64,000 nucleotides of DNA from NCBI RefSeq assembly GCF_028747985.1, contig NZ_CP118108.1:2919501-2983500 (forward strand). The letters run 5' to 3'. Positions within the stretch are counted from its first letter, which is position 1. Each line of letters starts with the position of its first letter. Positions 47,361 through 56,814 of this stretch are shown here, in pieces. The notes below the pieces were generated by a model. It was not told the DNA's origin, searched no databases, and saw only the letters and a list, made by a program, of their open reading frames with translations. The position numbers were made by a program, and so were the translations under genes. The stretch is from Paenibacillus urinalis. Lineage in GTDB: Bacteria; Bacillota; Bacilli; Paenibacillales; Paenibacillaceae.

Positions 47361-48140
47361 TCATTGAAGGTTACGTCCGCGATACCCAAGCTCGTTAGAT
47401 ATGAGGGCTGCATATTTTCGAGCCATACTTGAATATTTACCAATACTCTCTTCACTGAAACGAATCGAAGGACCTGCCACATTCAAAGACCCGATAACTG
47501 TATTCTCGTAGGAAAAGATCGGGACTCCAATTCCTGTGGTCCCTTCTGTTGCCTCATTCGTCGTCATTGCATATCCTTGCTGTTTAATTGCTGTAAGCTC
47601 CTGATCAATATAGGCTCGGGACAGCGGCTTCAACGAAGGGACGTCATCCCAATCAAACGAATCCAGCAGTGACTTCTGCAGTTCAGGCTTTAGGAAGGCT
47701 AATATCACTCTATTCGATGCTCCAATAAATAATGGCAAGCGCAGCCCTATTGGTTCCGATATTTTCAGAACTTGCGGTGAGTCCACTGAATCAATGTAGA
47801 TCCCTTCCGCATTCTCACGAACGGATAAGTATACGGTTTCCTTAGTACGCTTCGATAGCTCCTCCATGAACGGTCTTGCAATCGTGCGCAGCATCAAACT
47901 ATCCCACATGAGAAAGCCATACTTCATCAGAGACAGGCCCAGTTTATACCGTTTCGTTTTCTCATTTTGCGACACAAAACCATGCTCAGTAAGAGAGGAG
48001 AGTAATCGATGTGCACTCTGTATCGGCATATTCAACGCTTTACTGATCTCCGTTACACTCATCTCTTTTTCGGTACCCTGAGGAAGTAACAGGTCCAAGA
48101 TTTGCACTACTTTGTTAATAACGCCAGACAATCCGTTCAC
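47361..48140 (-). CDS. IclR-family transcriptional regulator
   Basis: 259 residues; start GTG at 48140 (AGGAG close by) or TTG at 48131. The N-terminal winged helix is INKVVQILDLLL, MSVTEISKALNMPIQSAHRL and LLSSLTEHGFVSQNEKTKRY (about 8-70). The C-terminal IclR effector domain (about 85-255) has YLSVRENAEGIYIDSVDS and GTTGIGVPIFSYENTVIGSL. IclR proteins sense small carboxylates. It is followed by an amidotransferase gene preceded by two matching palindromes, its probable target. Confidence 0.85.
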   Translation of the reverse strand: MNGLSGVINKVVQILDLLLPQGTEKEMSVTEISKALNMPIQSAHRLLSSLTEHGFVSQNEKTKRYKLGLSLMKYGFLMWDSLMLRTIARPFMEELSKRTKETVYLSVRENAEGIYIDSVDSPQVLKISEPIGLRLPLFIGASNRVILAFLKPELQKSLLDSFDWDDVPSLKPLSRAYIDQELTAIKQQGYAMTTNEATEGTTGIGVPIFSYENTVIGSLNVAGPSIRFSEESIGKYSSMARKYAALISNELGYRGRNLQ

Positions 48141-48297
48141 ATCTCCTCGTCTAGAACTTTGCCATGATTATATCATATCAAGGGTAGAACGATTCTGTTC
48201 AGGAACGAATAGACGACGGCTAATCTGTCTATGTACTTCTGCTTGAAGGAAACTACTTATGTCTCCAATACTATAATCCTAGATGCTGCTACTTTTG

Positions 48298-48870
48298 TTA
48301 TGCTGAAAGCTGATGTGCCCTGCTCTGACGGCTTGGCTTGGAATAGAATAATAGATATAGTCCTACTCCTAGCTTGGCGAGGCCATCTGCTATTCCAAAG
48401 TAGAAAAAGGGTATCGATTCGAGAACCATCCCCGCTATTGCAATCACGGTGCCCATCGAACCGATGACAAGCATCGACTTCCCGTGGACATAATAAAACA
48501 GGAAGAAATGAATACCTGTTGCCAGAAGCGTGCCCAGCCAGATCATCCGCCAATCCAAGCTAGGGAAAAAAGGCCCTGCGATCAAGAACATCAGCACGAA
48601 TAAAGAGATAACACCGATATTTCCCATTCGATCCTGAAAAGGGGTGCTGGGACCCTCAGCTAATCTGTGCTGAACTCTCGCATTAAAAAACGAAATATAG
48701 AAACCGATGAAATAACCGATCATAAAGATGAAAGGATTTAAATAAAAGGAACCGCCAAATATTGTCGATGCGATGATGACAGAGCCGATGATGGCCAGCC
48801 ATAATCCACAGACCTTCTTGTAGTTGAATTGCAAGGGAACAGTACGATCATATCCTAGTTTTTGAAACAT
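48298..48870 (-). CDS. six-segment membrane protein of unknown function
   Basis: 190 residues with about six hydrophobic segments (about 26-44, 46-62, 84-104, 107-128, 135-152, 156-174). It begins FQKLGYDRTVPLQFNYKKVC and has YVHGKSML between segments 4 and 5. It may belong to the DUF6609-like group but I am not sure. ATG after GGAGGCGG. Alone, with no terminator or partner seen. Confidence 0.65.
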   Translation of the reverse strand: MFQKLGYDRTVPLQFNYKKVCGLWLAIIGSVIIASTIFGGSFYLNPFIFMIGYFIGFYISFFNARVQHRLAEGPSTPFQDRMGNIGVISLFVLMFLIAGPFFPSLDWRMIWLGTLLATGIHFFLFYYVHGKSMLVIGSMGTVIAIAGMVLESIPFFYFGIADGLAKLGVGLYLLFYSKPSRQSRAHQLSA

Positions 48871-49043
48871 ATCCGCCTCCTAATGATAGAATGTTAAATA
48901 GATTGATGATGTCTAACTAGATCTTAGACCCCAACAAGATTTAATTCTTCACATGATCACACGATCCTGCCATGAACTAGCATATTTAACATACTCATGA
49001 TGTAAATGTCGTTTTGTATCCATTCTTCAGTAAGTTGATTAAC

Positions 49044-49084
49044 AAAAAAACCTTACAATTGCAAGGATGCATGCAACTGTAAGG
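49044..49084 (-). terminator. terminator of the manganese catalase gene
   Basis: On the minus strand CCTTACAGTTGC and GCAATTGTAAGG pair with one mismatch and are followed by TTTTTTTG. Confidence 0.85.
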
Positions 49085-49114
49085 CTTGTTAATTCGTTAA
49101 TTATCAGATTAAAG

Positions 49115-49945
49115 TTAGTTTTGTGGATCCAGATCATGATGAATGGATTCTGGTGGAACAGCAGGTTTATATACTTGGCCTTTAGCTACCGGTTCTGCTA
49201 CATAGACAAAGTTACCTGTTCCGTCAGGAGCGCTGCCCGTAGCCCACAGTCCTTCGGAGGATTCATTGCCTTCAGACAGATTCCAGAATTCATAAGCTTC
49301 TGGCTGTGATTCCAATTCTGCTTCCGGAGGGAAGGTAGCTGGAACGACAACTCCGTTTTTCTCCTCCAGCTCTTGAATGGCTGCCATCCATTGATATTGG
49401 TGATAGCGATCACGTGCCAGCATCTTTCGGAACGTTGCACGAACCCCTTCATCCGTTGTCATATGGTATAGTCTCGCCACTTGAAGTCTGCCTTGGCTTT
49501 CTGCATGGAGGTTAGAACGCATATCTGCGAGCAAATTGCCGCTGGCTACAATGTAAGACCCATTCCAAGGTACACCATTTGAATTACTTGGTAGTCCACC
49601 AAGACCACTAACGAGCAAATGCTGCGGGTTCACCCCGCCCATAATCGCTGCGGTCACTGGATCTTTTGCCGCCTCATCCTGTGCCTCTGGAGAAGAACCA
49701 TCAAGCAACTGACTGATCAATGCACAGAGCATTTCAACATGTCCAATTTCTTCGGTACCGATGTCCATCAGCATATCCTTGTACTTCTCTTCACCACGGC
49801 AATTAAAGCCCTGGAATAAATACTGCATCATGACCGTCATTTCTCCAAACTGACCACCAAGTACTTCTTGAACCTGACGTGCCAGCATCGGATCTGGACG
49901 ATCAACCTTAACTTCAAACTGCAATTCTTTCTGATGACGGAACAT
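49115..49945 (-). CDS. manganese catalase
   Basis: 276 residues; ATG at 49945 after GGAGTGAT (another ATG one codon earlier). The ferritin-like four-helix domain carries the di-manganese ligands: Glu in FGEMTVMMQYL (about 35), Glu-His in GTEEIGHVEML (about 65-70), Glu in NLHAESQGRLQVARLY and His in RDRYHQYQW. The C-terminal tail (about 210-276) is the usual intersubunit lasso and ends HHDLDPQN. It splits hydrogen peroxide without haem; the family is common in spore coats (CotJC, YjqC) and cytoplasm. Confidence 0.9.
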   Translation of the reverse strand: MFRHQKELQFEVKVDRPDPMLARQVQEVLGGQFGEMTVMMQYLFQGFNCRGEEKYKDMLMDIGTEEIGHVEMLCALISQLLDGSSPEAQDEAAKDPVTAAIMGGVNPQHLLVSGLGGLPSNSNGVPWNGSYIVASGNLLADMRSNLHAESQGRLQVARLYHMTTDEGVRATFRKMLARDRYHQYQWMAAIQELEEKNGVVVPATFPPEAELESQPEAYEFWNLSEGNESSEGLWATGSAPDGTGNFVYVAEPVAKGQVYKPAVPPESIHHDLDPQN

Positions 49946-50032
49946 CATATCACTCCTAATCTAAAAGGTTTTTTACAATTTTCTAATTTGTAATTAAACC
50001 GATAGATCAGAATTAAACACACTCTAAAAATG

Positions 50033-50665
50033 CTAGAAGAATAAAACCTTGACGGCTTGCACACCAAAATGTACACCAAAGCCGATTAAAAATAGTCCTG
50101 ATATGATAGATATCCCTCTTAGCAGAGGAGCACTCAGCACTTTGCGAAAAAAACTCGATGTTGCAGCAACTGTAACATCCCACACAAGGATCCCAGCGAC
50201 AATGGCCAGGCTGAGCAGTACAATCTGCGAAGTGCTCTTGGCCGCTGTTTCCTGTGCGAGTACGGAGCCAAATATGCCGAGCCAAAACAAAATGGACATC
50301 GGATTAAACAAGGACATCCAAAATCCAGATCGAAATGATCTGCCCAGCGGCTCCCTCTCTGATGCTTCCGACTCCTTGATTTGACCGCTGCTCAGCAGAC
50401 TTTCCACTCCGGTATAGACTAATACAAAGAAGCCGAATAACCATAGAAATGTCTGAACAAATGGAGTATCCAGAAAATGAACCACACCCAAATACACGAG
50501 CAGCATGTAGACCACGTCTGCCAGCACAGCCCCGAGTCCGAATACCCAGGAGTGAAAGAATCCCCGCCGAATCCCAATATTTAATTGAGCTGCATTCAGA
50601 GGGCCAATGGGAGCGGCGAGCGACAAACCAAGCAGCATATAGGCAATATAAGCACTTGTTAACAT
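50033..50665 (-). CDS. LysE-family exporter
   Basis: 210 residues from the ATG at 50665, which follows AGGAGGC; a longer frame begins ten codons earlier without a site. Six hydrophobic segments and the signature LSLAAPIGPLNAAQLNIGIR near the N-terminus, then FWMSLFNPMSILFWLGIFGS, define the LysE/RhtB amino-acid exporters. It exports amino acids or related compounds with a proton. Single gene; substrate unknown. Confidence 0.85.
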   Translation of the reverse strand: MLTSAYIAYMLLGLSLAAPIGPLNAAQLNIGIRRGFFHSWVFGLGAVLADVVYMLLVYLGVVHFLDTPFVQTFLWLFGFFVLVYTGVESLLSSGQIKESEASEREPLGRSFRSGFWMSLFNPMSILFWLGIFGSVLAQETAAKSTSQIVLLSLAIVAGILVWDVTVAATSSFFRKVLSAPLLRGISIISGLFLIGFGVHFGVQAVKVLFF

Positions 50666-50779
50666 ATGCCTCCTCCTTAGATAGCAACAATACATCGATA
50701 TATCCTATTCGCAGAAGGAGGCTTGTACGACTATTTTATTTTAAAAACCGTATATGGCAGTTAACATCAAGTAATGCGC

Positions 50780-51226
50780 TTAATCAGAAGTTAGTTCTCC
50801 CTTTTTTTCCTCCCACAGCCTAATTCGTTCTTCATGACTAACCTCTTTATATACCTGATGCAGCATCCATACATAACCAAAAGGATCTGTAAAAATAGCA
50901 TTCGCTATTCCATAGTCAGGCAGCTCCGTTACCGGCTGAATTTCTGTACAGCCTAATTCCATCGCCTTGGTATAAGTCTCTTCAATATTAGGGACGGTGA
51001 CATTTACCCAGCTGGTTTGAGGATGCTCAGGAGTTGGTGCAATGAGATGAAATTGCGGGTTCTCATCCAACAGATGAAACCGGACGCCATATAGAGTAAA
51101 CACCACCTCATTTTCACCTCGAGGAAGCTTAGAAGCTTCCACAAGCTCAATATCGAATATACCCTTGTACATCTCCAGTGCTTTTAAACTGTCGGTTACG
51201 ACCATATCCAGTTCTACTCCAACCAT
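50780..51226 (-). CDS. VOC-superfamily (glyoxalase-like) protein
   Basis: 148 residues with two beta-alpha-beta-beta-beta repeats: GVELDMVVTDSLKALEMYKG at the start, and the second VNVTVPNIEETYTKAMELGC and IFTDPFGYVWMLHQVYKEVS. PhnB-like. Metal ligands are not complete, so it may be a binding protein instead of an enzyme. ATG nine bases after TAGGAGC. Single gene. Confidence 0.75.
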   Translation of the reverse strand: MVGVELDMVVTDSLKALEMYKGIFDIELVEASKLPRGENEVVFTLYGVRFHLLDENPQFHLIAPTPEHPQTSWVNVTVPNIEETYTKAMELGCTEIQPVTELPDYGIANAIFTDPFGYVWMLHQVYKEVSHEERIRLWEEKKGELTSD

Positions 51227-51301
51227 CGTCTACACGCTCCTAATCTAAATTTATTCATCTTATCATTTTCCCTAATCCTATTTTAATGTATACAACGCTC
51301 G

Positions 51302-52054
51302 CTAATCCGCATTGGGACCCGGGTATGCAAATCTCATTCCACTCGGGAAATACTTATTGAAATATTGGTGACTGTGAATACCTTCTGGATCGGTCTCCAG
51401 CATAATATGATCCGTTCCACTAGGAACTTTATCTTGTAAGATGTGATAGACCTTCTTCGTATTCGGGACCATGTACTGCTGCAGATTATCCCGCCCTACC
51501 CCCTCCGTCTCACCAACATACATATACATGCGCACATCATTCTGAGTCAAGGTACTGCTCTCTACAAACGCAACAAACCTATCATACCAAAGCGAAGCTG
51601 ACATCATAATGAATCGTCCAAAGTAGTCCGGCTCTTGAAAAGCAGCGTACAGCGATATCAACGCCCCGAGTGATCCTCCCGTAATTCCAATCTGGGATGC
51701 ATCCTCTGTAATTCGATACCGTTCCCTCGCGTAAGGAAGTACTCTCTCTGTCACAAAGTCCAAGTACTGATCCCCTTCTCCTGCGAAGACCTCACCTTCC
51801 TGCAGAGGCTCTGCCTCCCATGGGGTATATTCGCAATCGCGTCTGCTTGGCTCAATCCCAATAAAGAGTACCTCTTGCGTAGCACCGCTTGCAAAATCTG
51901 CCTCTAATTCCTCCATCGAATCTACAAACAAATAGCTGCCATCCTGGACAATTACAGCGGGAAACAAATCCGCATTGTTGTCATCATAAGACGGTGGTGT
52001 ATAGATATAAATGTTCCTGTTCTCAATCTGGTATGTAGTCAGCTTCCCCCGCAT
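51302..52054 (-). CDS. esterase of the enterochelin-esterase type
   Basis: 250 residues from the ATG at 52054, nine bases after AAGGAG; an ATG three codons earlier abuts that site. Alpha/beta hydrolase with PAVIVQDGSYLF, the nucleophile elbow GITGGSLGALI (Ser about 136) and a C-terminal His (IHSHQYF) that probably completes the triad. PF00756-like, as in siderophore esterases. No signal peptide. Substrate unknown. Confidence 0.8.
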   Translation of the reverse strand: MRGKLTTYQIENRNIYIYTPPSYDDNNADLFPAVIVQDGSYLFVDSMEELEADFASGATQEVLFIGIEPSRRDCEYTPWEAEPLQEGEVFAGEGDQYLDFVTERVLPYARERYRITEDASQIGITGGSLGALISLYAAFQEPDYFGRFIMMSASLWYDRFVAFVESSTLTQNDVRMYMYVGETEGVGRDNLQQYMVPNTKKVYHILQDKVPSGTDHIMLETDPEGIHSHQYFNKYFPSGMRFAYPGPNAD

Positions 52055-52188
52055 TAATCCCATCTCCTTGTATACTTTTTGCTCTATTTAGTATATCAAA
52101 CAGCAGGAGTTAGCACGAGATATGTACATTTATCGATTATCCTAAATATGGTAATATACTTTTAACCGATCCAGAGAGGAGCCAATTC

Positions 52189-52668
52189 ATGAAAAAATCC
52201 AGTATAGTAATGCTCACTGCACTACTCACAATGTTATTCATCTCCGCATGCGCTAATTCGAATGTTCCGAGCGCAGCTGAAGTGGCAGAGAAATATAAGC
52301 TTGCTGAATTGGAAAGCCCACAAATTAATGAGGTTACGGAGCAAGTCATATCCGAAAAATATGAGGCAATGGAGCCTCTAACAACGGAAGTGTTCTATGA
52401 AAGATCAGTTCGTTCCCGAGTATTTATCCGTGGCTCTCAATTAGCAGAGCTGAAAGAAAGTGAGGTCCGATTGACCGACCTTGAATTTACCGAAAGAAAC
52501 GCAGCAGATACACAGATTGAACTGAATTATACAGGGACGGTCTCATTAGCAGAAGAATCACTAGATCTCGAAGGTACCATCTATTTGCTAAAGGAGGCTG
52601 ATGAATGGAAAGTGAATAACGACGTTTATAACGTAGAGGATATTTTAAATATTTTAATGAAACATTGA
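52189..52668 (+). CDS. secreted lipoprotein of unknown function
   Basis: 159 residues, ATG after GAGAGGAGCC. Lipobox ISAC (Cys about 21) after KKSSIVMLTALLTMLF. The mature part (about 25-159) has an NTF2-like or DUF-type look (VRLTDLEFTERNAADTQIEL, DEWKVNNDVYNVEDILN) but no family I can name. Stands alone. Confidence 0.75.
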   Translation: MKKSSIVMLTALLTMLFISACANSNVPSAAEVAEKYKLAELESPQINEVTEQVISEKYEAMEPLTTEVFYERSVRSRVFIRGSQLAELKESEVRLTDLEFTERNAADTQIELNYTGTVSLAEESLDLEGTIYLLKEADEWKVNNDVYNVEDILNILMKH

Positions 52669-52757
52669 AGAGACCAAGGTTAATGATCTCTCTTCATTCT
52701 AAACTTCTTCTCTCTTAGTCAGCTTTGCATTTCTTACATGTAATATACGTAAGTCCA

Positions 52758-54080
52758 TTAAGAATTTCTACATACTCCTGTTTCAGGTAGGACTAATTCA
52801 ACTTTTTCTGCTGCCTCGTAATCTCCTACGAGTGCAGCGGTAATGGATCTTACCTGTTCATAACCTGTTGTCATTAGAAAGGTTGGGGCTCTGCCATAAC
52901 TCTTAGCTCCTACAATGTAAAAATTAGATTCTGGTTGGCGCAGCGCTCGTTCACCATGAGGTCTAACTGTTCCGCAGCTGTGTATATTGGGATCAATGAG
53001 TGGAGCTAACGCACGAACACTTTCTATAGAACTATCCATGTCCAATCTTATTTCTCTTAGAAAACTCAGGTCTGGACGAGAGCCCGTACTGATGATGATC
53101 TCATCGACGGAGTTCACCCTGCTCTCCTGTCCATGTCGCACTCCAGATATCGATATTTGATCTGCAGAGTATTGGAATCTTTCAATTTGAAATGAAGAAA
53201 ATACTTCTATTTTCCCGGAAGCTACAAACTGCTGCAATTGAGTTCCCAAAGCTCCCCGTGCAGCCAAACCATCATTTTCTTGACCTCCATATACTTCACT
53301 TACATTATCTTTTCTCAGAATCCAAGTAATTCGGGTTGAGGGCTCCAACTCTTGCAGACTTTGCAGATCTAAGAGTGCATTAATGGCTGAATGACCACTA
53401 CCCACAACGAGCACATGTTTACCCGCATATCGATTACGGTGAACATTGAATATATCTGGAATACCGTAGAACATCTTGTGTTGTATATTCAGCTCGCTAT
53501 CTGTCCAGTTTCCTTCGGATACTGCGGGATTAGGTGACCCCCATGTTCCTGAAGCATCGATTACGGCTCTAGCTTCGACCACCTTACGAGTATCATTTTC
53601 TTGGATATGTAGGACAAAAGGGAAATTATCACGCCCTGCCGTTTTTATTTTACTTAACCCTTTTCGGCTCACGGCAGTGACTATAGTGTTTAGATGAATG
53701 TAAGGCTTTATTTCTGGTAGATCGGACAAAGGAATAAGATACTGTTCTAACAGCTGTGCTCCAGTAGGAAGCTCTTCTTCACCTGGCTCGGTCCAGCCGC
53801 TTACATCTAATAATTGCTTCGCTGCTTTATCTATGTTGTACTTCCAAGGCGAAAATAAACGAACATGACTCCATGTTGTTACATTTCCCCCGACTTGTTG
53901 AGCTGACTCAAATAAAATAAAAGGCTGGTTTTTTGAAACCAGATGTGCTGCAGCAGCTAGACCAATCGGTCCCGCTCCAATAATAGCCACAGGAAGCTCG
54001 CTGTTCTTATTAACATACTCCATAGGTGAATTCTTAGCTACTACCGTATTAATTTTTAAGCTATTACAACAATTACTCAT
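52758..54080 (-). CDS. FAD/NAD(P)-dependent flavoprotein in the arsenic locus
   Basis: 440 residues from the ATG at 54080, eight bases after GGAGGG. FAD-binding GAGPIGLAAAAHLV (about 36-49) and a second Rossmann motif GSGHSAINALLDL (about 215-227), with the FATG-like ISTGSRPD near 330, as in flavin monooxygenases and thioredoxin-reductase-like oxidases. An N-terminal MSNCCNSL holds a Cys pair that could bind As(III). It is 66 bp downstream of an arsR gene on the same strand. Related flavoproteins occur in many ars operons (ArsO-type); the reaction here is unproven. Confidence 0.75.
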   Translation of the reverse strand: MSNCCNSLKINTVVAKNSPMEYVNKNSELPVAIIGAGPIGLAAAAHLVSKNQPFILFESAQQVGGNVTTWSHVRLFSPWKYNIDKAAKQLLDVSGWTEPGEEELPTGAQLLEQYLIPLSDLPEIKPYIHLNTIVTAVSRKGLSKIKTAGRDNFPFVLHIQENDTRKVVEARAVIDASGTWGSPNPAVSEGNWTDSELNIQHKMFYGIPDIFNVHRNRYAGKHVLVVGSGHSAINALLDLQSLQELEPSTRITWILRKDNVSEVYGGQENDGLAARGALGTQLQQFVASGKIEVFSSFQIERFQYSADQISISGVRHGQESRVNSVDEIIISTGSRPDLSFLREIRLDMDSSIESVRALAPLIDPNIHSCGTVRPHGERALRQPESNFYIVGAKSYGRAPTFLMTTGYEQVRSITAALVGDYEAAEKVELVLPETGVCRNS

Positions 54081-54146
54081 GTTAAAACCCTCCTTATTCA
54101 AGTTAAATCAATTTTTTTTGATTAATTAATGAAAAGTAAAAGCGAT

Positions 54147-54488
54147 TCAACAGCAATCGCCTCTTTGTTCCTCTACATTTCGGAATATGCAGCACAGTTC
54201 CGGTGATAAAAGATTGTTTACTTCCGTACTATTTAATTCATAATAGCTCCAGGTTCCCTTGGTTTCACGCTTAATCAGCCCCGCATCTAATAGTATCTTT
54301 AAATGGTATGACAGCTTGGATTGCTGCATATCAAAGATCTCGGTTAGATCACATACACAGGTATTACCTCTCTGTGTAAGTACATACATAATCTTCAGCC
54401 TTTTCTGATCCGCCAATGCTTTGAACTTGGCTTCATATGTAGAAAAATCAATTGGGTGCTCGTTGGTTTCGGGAAACTTAATATCCAA
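54147..54488 (-). CDS. arsR: ArsR-family arsenic-responsive repressor
   Basis: 113 residues. TTG start six bases after AAGGAGGTG. Winged helix with the As(III)/Sb(III) site in the recognition region: NTCVCDLTEIF (Cys-Val-Cys), then MQQSKLSYHLKILLDAGLIK. Further Cys pairs in ELCCIF and at the end, DCC. It probably controls the flavoprotein gene behind it and may share operators with the divergent arsR-arsB-arsC operon. Confidence 0.85.
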   Translation of the reverse strand: MDIKFPETNEHPIDFSTYEAKFKALADQKRLKIMYVLTQRGNTCVCDLTEIFDMQQSKLSYHLKILLDAGLIKRETKGTWSYYELNSTEVNNLLSPELCCIFRNVEEQRGDCC

Positions 54489-54512
54489 TCCCCCACCTCC
54501 TTATCTCTTATT

Positions 54513-54533
54513 TTATATCTTATATCTTATATC
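54513..54533. repeat. three tandem TTATATC units
   Basis: TTATATC is repeated three times without gaps (54513, 54520, 54527), running into the first ArsR operator, in the leader of the minus-strand arsR. Confidence 0.7.
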
Positions 54534-54550
54534 AAAATAACTTGATTTAT
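54529..54550. promoter_or_regulatory. ArsR operator 1
   Basis: ATCAAAATAACTTGAT with AT-rich flanks, the inverted ATCAA-N6-TTGAT layout of Bacillus ArsR sites. It lies in the minus-strand arsR promoter region. Confidence 0.65.
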
Positions 54551-54590
54551 ACACACACTTTATCACTTGAGAAATACAGATGTCAATAAT

Positions 54591-54612
54591 TCATCAAAAA
54601 ATCTTGATTTAT
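54591..54612. promoter_or_regulatory. ArsR operator 2
   Basis: ATCAAAAAATCTTGAT, the same 16-bp layout as operator 1, 62 bp away and nearer the plus-strand arsR. A looser AATCATTTGATT follows at 54625. Confidence 0.65.
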
Positions 54613-54725
54613 TAAATTTAACATAATCATTTGATTATATAACTGTTTACTTATATTCAATCCTATGTATAATTAACAAAGTCATGACGAATACAAGATG
54701 AAATTGATCGTGAGGTGGAATACAT

Positions 54726-55043
54726 TTGTCTCAAGACATAGAAGCGATAGCCAACACTTTGAAATTGCTCTCTGATGGAACTAGGTTAACGATCTTGGCA
54801 CTTCTCAAGGAAAAAGAATTATGTGTGTGTGATCTGGTCGATCTTCTGCAAACGACACAGCCCAATGTAAGTCAGCACCTAAGAAAGCTGAAGAACGGAG
54901 GACTTGTAACGGAGACCAAAAGGAAGCAATGGGTTTATTATTCACTCAATATGGATGAAAAGCCTTACCTACAGGGGATATTGGATGAGATGCCTTCAAT
55001 GAAGGAGCAAATCGATCAGCTGGATCCTGATTGTTGCCGGTAG
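54726..55043 (+). CDS. arsR: ArsR-family arsenic-responsive repressor
   Basis: 105 residues. TTG start seven bases after GAGGTGG. Winged helix with [20 protein letters not shown], the classical Cys-x-Cys metalloid site, then [26 protein letters not shown] at the end gives a further Cys pair. First gene of arsR-arsB-arsC; arsB starts 15 bp later. It differs from the divergent ArsR and probably controls its own operon through the ATCAA-N6-TTGAT sites. Confidence 0.9.
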   Translation: MSQDIEAIANTLKLLSDGTRLTILALLKEKELCVCDLVDLLQTTQPNVSQHLRKLKNGGLVTETKRKQWVYYSLNMDEKPYLQGILDEMPSMKEQIDQLDPDCCR

Positions 55044-55057
55044 CTAAGGAGGAAATG

Positions 55058-56305
55058 ATGTTATTGACAGCAAGCCTTATATTTCTGGTTACTCTTGTTT
55101 TTGTAATATGGCAGCCTAAAGGATTAAACATCGGTTATTCTGCCATGGGTGGTGCGGTCTTAGCACTGATGTGCGGCATTGTGAGTCTGCAGGATGTTTG
55201 GGATGTGACCGGCATCGTCTGGAATGCGACGCTTGCCTTCGTGGCCATTATACTGATCTCCCTAGTTCTGGATGAGATCGGGTTCTTTGAATGGGCTGCC
55301 CTTCATATGGCCCGCTTCTCCAATGGAAATGGAAGAGTGTTGTTTATCTATGTGATCTTGCTTGGAGCTGCGGTTGCTGCATTTTTTGCCAATGATGGAG
55401 CAGCCCTTATCTTAACTCCGATTGTGTTAGCTATGGTTAGAGCCTTGAAGTTCAATGATCGAATGATCTTACCTTTCATCATGGCCAGCGGATTTATTTC
55501 AGATACTGCATCCCTTCCTCTAATCGTCAGTAACTTAGTAAATATCGTTTCGGCGGATTTCTTCGGCATTGGTTTTGTCGAGTATGCTAGCAGAATGATC
55601 GTACCGACATTGTTCTCCATTGGCAGCAGCTTGCTCGTATTATTCCTGCTATTTCGAAAGAGCATTCCCAAAACGGTAGATCTGCAACAGCTTAAGCATC
55701 CAAGAGAAGCCATTAAAGATCCGCGTATGTTTAAGTTATCTTGGATCATTCTTGCGCTGCTGCTCGCTGCTTACCTGCTGAGTGAATTTATCAATGTCCC
55801 TGTATCCATCATGGCTGGAGTTGCTGCAATTGTATTTATTGTACGAGCTAGATACAGTCCGGTAGTCAACGTTCAATCGGTCATTCAAGGAGCGCCATGG
55901 TCGATTGTGTTATTCTCGATCGGCATGTACGTGGTTGTATATGGTCTCCGTAATGTAGGTTTGACGGATGAGCTTGCCCACCTCTTCCAATGGCTTGCGG
56001 ATCAAGGACTACTTACAGCCACGATCGGTGCTGGTTTTGTAGCCGCCTTGCTCTCTTCCGTAATGAATAACATGCCAACGGTCATGATTGATGCTCTAGC
56101 GATTCAAGCAACCAACACACAAGGTGTATTAAGAGAAGCTCTCATCTATGCCAATGTCATTGGTTCGGATCTCGGCCCAAAAATTACGCCTATCGGTTCG
56201 CTCGCTACCCTCTTATGGCTGCATGTGCTGGCTAGGAAGAACGTCAAAAAACATGGGGATATTATTTCAAGGTTGGAATTGTACTTACCTTGCCGGTACT
56301 CTTAA
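55058..56305 (+). CDS. arsB: arsenite efflux permease ArsB, frameshifted near the 3' end
   Basis: ATG at 55058 after AAGGAGG. About ten membrane segments of the ArsB/NhaD superfamily; [15 protein letters not shown] (about 108-122) and [12 protein letters not shown] are conserved. It expels arsenite. As read, the frame ends at 56305 with an unlike tail ([17 protein letters not shown]). In the -1 frame the expected last membrane segment continues as [20 protein letters not shown] and [11 protein letters not shown] to a stop at 56349. One base appears to be missing in the A-run at 56246-56251. The last helix is lost unless this is a sequencing error. Confidence 0.8.
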   Translation: MLLTASLIFLVTLVFVIWQPKGLNIGYSAMGGAVLALMCGIVSLQDVWDVTGIVWNATLAFVAIILISLVLDEIGFFEWAALHMARFSNGNGRVLFIYVILLGAAVAAFFANDGAALILTPIVLAMVRALKFNDRMILPFIMASGFISDTASLPLIVSNLVNIVSADFFGIGFVEYASRMIVPTLFSIGSSLLVLFLLFRKSIPKTVDLQQLKHPREAIKDPRMFKLSWIILALLLAAYLLSEFINVPVSIMAGVAAIVFIVRARYSPVVNVQSVIQGAPWSIVLFSIGMYVVVYGLRNVGLTDELAHLFQWLADQGLLTATIGAGFVAALLSSVMNNMPTVMIDALAIQATNTQGVLREALIYANVIGSDLGPKITPIGSLATLLWLHVLARKNVKKHGDIISRLELYLPCRYS

Positions 56306-56389
56306 TTACCTTATTCGGCCTCTACCTATGGCTGACCCTAATTTATTGATTGCAAATATACAAATGAAGATTACCAAAGGAGAATGAAC

Positions 56390-56767
56390 ATGGAGAAAAA
56401 ACTCGTATACTTTTTATGTACAGGAAATTCTTGTCGCAGCCAAATGGCCGATGGATTCTTGAAGGAGCTTGGCGGTGACAAGTATGAAGTGAAAAGCGCC
56501 GGATTAGAAGCTCACGGTCTTAATCCTAGAGCTGTGCAAGTGATGAATGAAGCAGGAATTGACATCACTAGTCACTCTTCGGATGTGATTGATCCAGCTA
56601 TCCTTAACCGTGCTGATTATGTCATAACGTTATGCGGTCACGCAGATGAGCATTGTCCGGTAATATCCAATCCAGAGGTTATCAAATGGCATTGGGGATT
56701 TGAGGATCCGGCAAAAGCGACAGGAACGAAAGAGGATATCATGAGCGAGTTTCAGATCTGTCCGTGA
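56390..56767 (+). CDS. arsC: arsenate reductase ArsC (thioredoxin type), frameshifted at the 3' end
   Basis: ATG at 56390 seven bases after AAAGGAGA. As read, 125 residues; the family has about 139. The phosphatase-like loop [13 protein letters not shown] and the Cys pair [10 protein letters not shown] (resolving cysteines) are intact. At the 3' end the frame stops early (MSEFQICP), while one base out of frame it continues as [19 protein letters not shown] to a stop at 56813, matching the family's last helix. One extra base is therefore likely near 56750. It reduces arsenate to arsenite for ArsB. Confidence 0.8.
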   Translation: MEKKLVYFLCTGNSCRSQMADGFLKELGGDKYEVKSAGLEAHGLNPRAVQVMNEAGIDITSHSSDVIDPAILNRADYVITLCGHADEHCPVISNPEVIKWHWGFEDPAKATGTKEDIMSEFQICP

Positions 56768-56814
56768 TGACATTAAAGCACGCATTCAAAGTTTTGTGGA
56801 GTCTGGCCATTAAC

